Program-made: the position numbers and the translations under genes
Shown here: positions 60,283-64,000 of the stretch, piece after piece
Position numbering within the stretch: the stretch's first letter is position 1
How the letters are laid out: each line of letters starts with the position of its first letter
Notes under the pieces: generated by a model
Databases searched by the model: none
What the model was told of the DNA's origin: nothing
Seen by the model: only the letters and a program-made list of their open reading frames with translations
Source of the DNA: Paeniglutamicibacter psychrophenolicus
GTDB lineage: Bacteria; Actinomycetota; Actinomycetes; Actinomycetales; Micrococcaceae
Length of the DNA: 64,000 bases
Direction: 5' to 3'
Assembly (NCBI RefSeq): GCF_017876575.1
Contig: NZ_JAGIOE010000001.1
Span: 1,612,001-1,676,000, forward strand

Positions 60283-61389
60283 ATGAGTCAGTCAGCGATG
60301 GCCCCACCGAGGATGTTGCAGGCAGCAGTGGTTGGCGCCGGTTTCATGGCAGCGGTCCATTCCCGTGCCATCCGCAACGCCGGCGGATTGCTGGCGGCGG
60401 GAACATCGTCCACCCCCGCAGGTGCCCGCGACGCGGCGGCACGGCTCGGCATCGCCACCGCCTACGACACGCTCGAAGACCTGCTGGCCGATGAATCCGT
60501 CGATGTCGTGCACATCTGCACGCCGAACACCACCCACCACGCGCTGGCCGCGGCCGCCCTGCGCGCCGGAAAACACGTCATCTGCGAAAAGCCGCTGACC
60601 ACCACCCTGGCCGACGCCCTGGAACTGGACAGGCTTGCCGCCGAACGCGGGCTGCACGGCTCGGTCCCGTTCATCTACCGCTTCCACCCCATGGTGCGCG
60701 AGGCCCGCGCCCGGATTGCCGCAGGAACCACCGGCCGGCTGCTGACCCTGCAGGCCAGCTACCTGCAGGACTGGCTGCTGGGCGTTTCCGACGACGACTG
60801 GCGCGTGGACCCCAAGCGCGGAGGGCCCTCGCGGGCCTTCGCCGACATCGGTTCCCACCTCTGCGACCTCATCGAATTCACCACAGGCCAGCGAATCACC
60901 CGGCTCAACGCCACCAAGCGCACCGTCCATGCCCAACGCGCCACGCACAGCAACATCGCCACCGAGGACGTGGTGGCGCTCGTGGCCGAATTCGACGGCG
61001 GGCTGCTGGGCACGCTGCTGGTCTCCCAGGTCGCCCCCGGCCACAAGAACGCCCTGGTCTTCGAGGTCGCCGGCACCGCAGAGTCGGTGCGCTTCGCCCA
61101 GGAAACGCCGGAAGAGCTATGGATCGGCACGAAGGCCGGAAACCGGCTCCTGCCCCGCGACGCGGCACTGCTCACCCCCGACGCCGCCCGGCTATCCCTG
61201 GTCCCGGCAGGACACCCGATGGGATACCAGGACGCATTCAACGCCTTTGTCGCCGATTCCTACGCGGCAATCGCCGGGGAAACCCCCGACGGCCTGCCCA
61301 CCTTCGCCGATGGGCTGCGCGCGGTGCGCCTGACCGAGGCGGTCCTGGAATCCGCGGCCACCGGGCACTGGGTCGAGGTGCCGTCATGA
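60283..61389 (+). CDS. Gfo/Idh/MocA-family oxidoreductase
   Basis: A 368-residue NAD(P)-dependent dehydrogenase. The Rossmann motif AAVVGAGFMAAVHSRAIRNA begins near residue 14, and the catalytic lysine lies in HVICEKPLTTTLADA. FADIGSHLCDLIEFTTG carries the conserved Asp/His region. Members oxidise sugars, inositols and related polyols. Its stop overlaps the transporter ATPase start (ATGA), so it probably acts on the substrate imported by that transporter. Confidence 0.9.
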   Translation: MSQSAMAPPRMLQAAVVGAGFMAAVHSRAIRNAGGLLAAGTSSTPAGARDAAARLGIATAYDTLEDLLADESVDVVHICTPNTTHHALAAAALRAGKHVICEKPLTTTLADALELDRLAAERGLHGSVPFIYRFHPMVREARARIAAGTTGRLLTLQASYLQDWLLGVSDDDWRVDPKRGGPSRAFADIGSHLCDLIEFTTGQRITRLNATKRTVHAQRATHSNIATEDVVALVAEFDGGLLGTLLVSQVAPGHKNALVFEVAGTAESVRFAQETPEELWIGTKAGNRLLPRDAALLTPDAARLSLVPAGHPMGYQDAFNAFVADSYAAIAGETPDGLPTFADGLRAVRLTEAVLESAATGHWVEVPS

Positions 61390-62924
61390 CCACCAACATC
61401 TTCGACGCCCCGGCACCCGGCACCTCCCCGAGCACCGCACCGGTGCTGCGCGCCACGGATCTGTCCAAGGAATTCTTCGGCGTGCGCGTGCTGCACGGGG
61501 TCTCCATCGACCTCTATCCCGGGCGGGTCCACGGACTGGTGGGGGAGAACGGCGCCGGGAAGTCCACGCTCATGAAGATCCTCGCCGGGGTCTACCAGCG
61601 CGACGGCGGCACCGTGGAATTCAACGGGGGCCCGGTCTCCTTCACCCACCCCGTCCAGGCCATGGACGCCGGGCTGGCCACCGTCTTCCAGGAATTCAAC
61701 CTGCTGCCCGAACGTACCGTGGCGCAGAACGTGTTCATCGGACGCGAACCCCGCCGCGGCGGATTCGTCGACCAAAAGGGCATGGTCACCCGCACCGCCG
61801 CGTTGCTCAAGGACCTGGGCATCGACTTCATCGACCCCACCGCGCGGGTCTCGCGGCTCTCGGTGGCCGAGCAGCAGATCGTGGAAATCACCAAGGCCCT
61901 GTCCCGCGACGCCAAGGTCATCTCCATGGACGAGCCCACCGCCGCGCTGGCCGGGCACGAGGTCGAGCTGCTCTACACGATCATCCGCAGGCTTGCCGCA
62001 CGCGGGGTCGCCATCCTCTACGTCTCGCACCGGTTGCGCGAGATCTTCGATTTGTGCGACGAGATCACCGTGCTCAAGGACGGCGCGTTCATCTCCCACA
62101 CCCCCGCCGCCGAGCTGGACACCGCCGAACTGGTCCGCCTGATGGTGGGCCGCTCCATCAGCACCTACTTTCCCGCCGCACTCGAGGGCACCGTGCCGGG
62201 GGACACCCGCCTGCGGATCCGCGGCGGCGGCAACGACTGGATCGACGGGATCGACCTGCAGCTGCATGCCGGGCACATCACCGGGCTCGCCGGGCTCCAG
62301 GGCGCCGGGCGCACCGAACTGGCCGAGGCGATCTTCGGCGCTGCCCCCTTCACCCGCGGGACCCTGGCCATCGACGGACGCGAAGCACGCATCACCTCCA
62401 TCCGCACGGCGGTTCGCTCCGGCATCGCGCTGATCACCGAGGACCGCAAGGCCCAGGGCCTTGCCCTGGGCCAGTCGGTGCTCAACAACGCGCTGCTGGC
62501 GGTCCGCTCGGTCTTCTCCCGGCGCTCCGCCGCCGCTGCCGCCGCGCTGCCCGGGGTGCTGAACACCCTTGAACTCTCCTCCCGCGGCACCGACCAGGAG
62601 GTCCAATTCCTCTCCGGCGGCAACCAGCAGAAGGTCGTGCTGGCCAAGTGGCTGCTCACCAAGCCCCGGATCGTGGTGCTCGACGAACCAACGCGCGGCA
62701 TCGACGTCGGCGCGAAGGTCGCCGTCTACCAGCTGATCCGCGAGCTCGCCCGCGAAGGGGTCGCGATCCTGCTGATCTCCTCCGAACTGCCCGAGGTCAT
62801 CGGCATGGCCGACACCATCCTGGCCATGCACGACGGGCGCATCGTCGCGCAGCTCCCGGCCGGCTCCAGCGAACAAGACGTGCTGGCCGCCGCCGTGGCC
62901 GCACCGGGCGGGGGAACGCCATGA
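61386..62924 (+). CDS. Sugar ABC transporter, ATP-binding subunit (RbsA/MglA type)
   Basis: A 512-residue protein with two fused ABC domains. Domain 1: Walker A GENGAGKSTLMKILAG, signature LSVAEQQ, Walker B KVISMDEPTAALAG. Domain 2: degenerate Walker A region GLQGAGRTELAEAIFGA, TEDRKAQGLAL, signature LSGGNQQKVVLAKWL and Walker B IVVLDEPTRGIDVG. This double architecture defines the ribose/galactose class of importers. It overlaps both neighbours by four bases. Confidence 0.93.
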   Translation: MTTNIFDAPAPGTSPSTAPVLRATDLSKEFFGVRVLHGVSIDLYPGRVHGLVGENGAGKSTLMKILAGVYQRDGGTVEFNGGPVSFTHPVQAMDAGLATVFQEFNLLPERTVAQNVFIGREPRRGGFVDQKGMVTRTAALLKDLGIDFIDPTARVSRLSVAEQQIVEITKALSRDAKVISMDEPTAALAGHEVELLYTIIRRLAARGVAILYVSHRLREIFDLCDEITVLKDGAFISHTPAAELDTAELVRLMVGRSISTYFPAALEGTVPGDTRLRIRGGGNDWIDGIDLQLHAGHITGLAGLQGAGRTELAEAIFGAAPFTRGTLAIDGREARITSIRTAVRSGIALITEDRKAQGLALGQSVLNNALLAVRSVFSRRSAAAAAALPGVLNTLELSSRGTDQEVQFLSGGNQQKVVLAKWLLTKPRIVVLDEPTRGIDVGAKVAVYQLIRELAREGVAILLISSELPEVIGMADTILAMHDGRIVAQLPAGSSEQDVLAAAVAAPGGGTP

Positions 62925-64000
62925 ACACCGCAACCGGCCGCGGACGCCGGCAACTGGACACCACCGCCATCGTCTTCATCGCCCTGGCCGCGGTCATGGC
63001 CATCGGCGCCATCCTGGTGGGAACCGTGGGACGGAACTTCCTGTCCCCGGGCAACATCCGCGACATCCTCACCTCCATGAGCGTGCTCGGATTCGTCGCC
63101 ATCGGCCAGACCCTGGTCATCCTCGGTTCCTCCCTGGACCTCTCGGTGCCCTACGTCGTCTCGCTCTCCTCGCTGATCGCCGCCGACACGATGGCCGGAT
63201 CCAACGCCAGGATCCTCCCGGCGGTGCTCGCCGCACTGGGGGCGTGCGCGCTGATTGGGCTGGCCAACGGGCTGATCGTCACCAAGCTCAAGGTCCACGG
63301 CTTCATGGCAACCCTGGGCATGGGCCTGGTCGTGAAGGGCTACCTCGATACCCAATACAAGGGCACCAGCGGAAACGTGCCCTGGAACTTCCAGCTCATC
63401 GGTGCCACAGGAATCGGCCCGGTGCCGATCTCCACGCTGCTGATGCTCGGCTTCGCCGCGCTGGTGGCGCTGTACCTGGCCCGGACGCGCACCGGAAACC
63501 ACCTCTTCGCCGTCGGCGACAACGTGGAGGTCTCCCGGCTCTCGGGCATCCGCACCGCCCGCCCGGTGATCGCCGCACACATGCTCTGCTCCGTCTTTGC
63601 GGGCCTGGCCGGGCTGCTGCTGGCCAGCCGGCTTGGCGTCGGCTCCCCGACCGTGGGCACCCAGGGCGGCTACGACCTGCTGTCCATCGCCGCGGTGGTG
63701 CTCGGCGGCACGCTGCTGATGGGCGGGCGCGGCTCGGTCTGGGGCACCATCGGCGGGGTTGCGATCTTCGCGGTGCTCGACAACGTCATGAGCGTGATGC
63801 AGCTGAACCCGTTCCTGAAGGAAGTGGTCCGCGGGGTGGTCATCGTGCTGGCCGTGGCCATCTACACCGGGCGAAGCATCGCCCGCCGGCGCGCCAGGTT
63901 CGGGCCCGACACCCCGCCGCCGGTGCCAGGGCCGAGCGATGCCGCGGCACCGGGACCCGCTTCCGCGAGCGCCCCAAGCACGAACCCCGGCGCGCGGGAG
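62921..64000 (+). CDS. Sugar ABC transporter permease (RbsC type), 3' end outside window
   Basis: The visible 360 residues carry eight or more hydrophobic helices and the ribose-type permease signatures GFVAIGQTLVILGSSLDLSV, GLANGLIVTKLKVHGFMATL, NHLFAVGDNVEVSRLSGIRT and GVGSPTVGTQGGYDLLSIAA. After GRSIARRRARF a Pro/Ala-rich tail starts and no stop is reached. The start overlaps the ATPase stop by ATGA. The binding protein and further subunits presumably lie to the right. Confidence 0.9.
   Translation, partial: MNTATGRGRRQLDTTAIVFIALAAVMAIGAILVGTVGRNFLSPGNIRDILTSMSVLGFVAIGQTLVILGSSLDLSVPYVVSLSSLIAADTMAGSNARILPAVLAALGACALIGLANGLIVTKLKVHGFMATLGMGLVVKGYLDTQYKGTSGNVPWNFQLIGATGIGPVPISTLLMLGFAALVALYLARTRTGNHLFAVGDNVEVSRLSGIRTARPVIAAHMLCSVFAGLAGLLLASRLGVGSPTVGTQGGYDLLSIAAVVLGGTLLMGGRGSVWGTIGGVAIFAVLDNVMSVMQLNPFLKEVVRGVVIVLAVAIYTGRSIARRRARFGPDTPPPVPGPSDAAAPGPASASAPSTNPGARE

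Overview
The window is high-GC chromosomal DNA with dense, often overlapping genes, ATGA stop/start junctions, many GTG/TTG starts and Shine-Dalgarno sites of the AAGGAG type. Gene content (HrpB, Tex, TAT-lipoproteins, SH3b cell-wall hydrolases, a PaaX/anthranilate module like that of the Arthrobacter quinaldine system) points to an actinobacterium of the Micrococcaceae, Arthrobacter or a close relative. This is an inference from gene content; no rRNA or tRNA gene is present to prove it.

Region 1 (1-14.9 kb) is the main interest: a catabolic regulon that I read as isatin -> isatinate -> anthranilate -> anthraniloyl-CoA -> ring hydroxylation -> thioester release -> ring cleavage -> deamination -> hydrolysis. 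It holds an MHS transporter and an acyl-CoA ligase (minus strand), a divergent isatin hydrolase-like gene plus a ThDP decarboxylase-like gene (plus strand), and a five-gene minus-strand operon: FAH-family hydrolase, small cupin, TesB thioesterase, anthranilate/benzoate-CoA ligase and a fused flavin monooxygenase/old-yellow-enzyme of the anthraniloyl-CoA (salicylyl-CoA) type. A divergent RidA-family gene and a PaaX-family repressor close the cluster. Three promoters share a 12-bp palindrome, TGACG-NN-CGTCA, the motif I recall for the anthraniloyl-CoA-responsive PaaX repressor MeqR2, and it sits at the promoter positions reported for that system.

Region 2 (14.9-20.8 kb) holds decayed genes (a LuxR-type response regulator with an amber codon right after its ATG and a frameshift; a broken membrane protein), small housekeeping genes (S4 RNA-binding protein, secreted thermonuclease, lipoprotein), and an LLM flavin monooxygenase plus SDR pair behind a clear TPP riboswitch with a readable ribosome-site sequestration switch. 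Region 3 (20.9-29 kb) has a three-gene peptide-degradation operon, tex, two tandem SdpI-like membrane proteins and a ferritin. Region 4 (29-36 kb) is a cell-envelope block: three SH3b-rich proteins (one with an M23 and one with an M15 peptidase domain), an AI-2E exporter and a META lipoprotein.

Region 5 (36-58.9 kb) is mostly ordinary metabolism and transport: aldehyde dehydrogenase, aldo/keto reductase, thiolase, alpha/beta hydrolase, USP, an ABC-2 exporter pair, HrpB, an EamA exporter, an intradiol-dioxygenase-like lipoprotein, a PAP2-like membrane protein, acyl-CoA dehydrogenase with a TetR regulator, a DHA2 exporter, PhzF, MscS, a YqaJ-type nuclease and one frameshifted gene. Two related hairpin elements lie at 38.85 and 39.29 kb. 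Region 6 (58.98-64 kb) is a sugar/polyol uptake locus: a ROK repressor divergent from a Gfo/Idh/MocA dehydrogenase and a ribose-type ABC transporter (ATPase and permease; the permease runs off the right edge).
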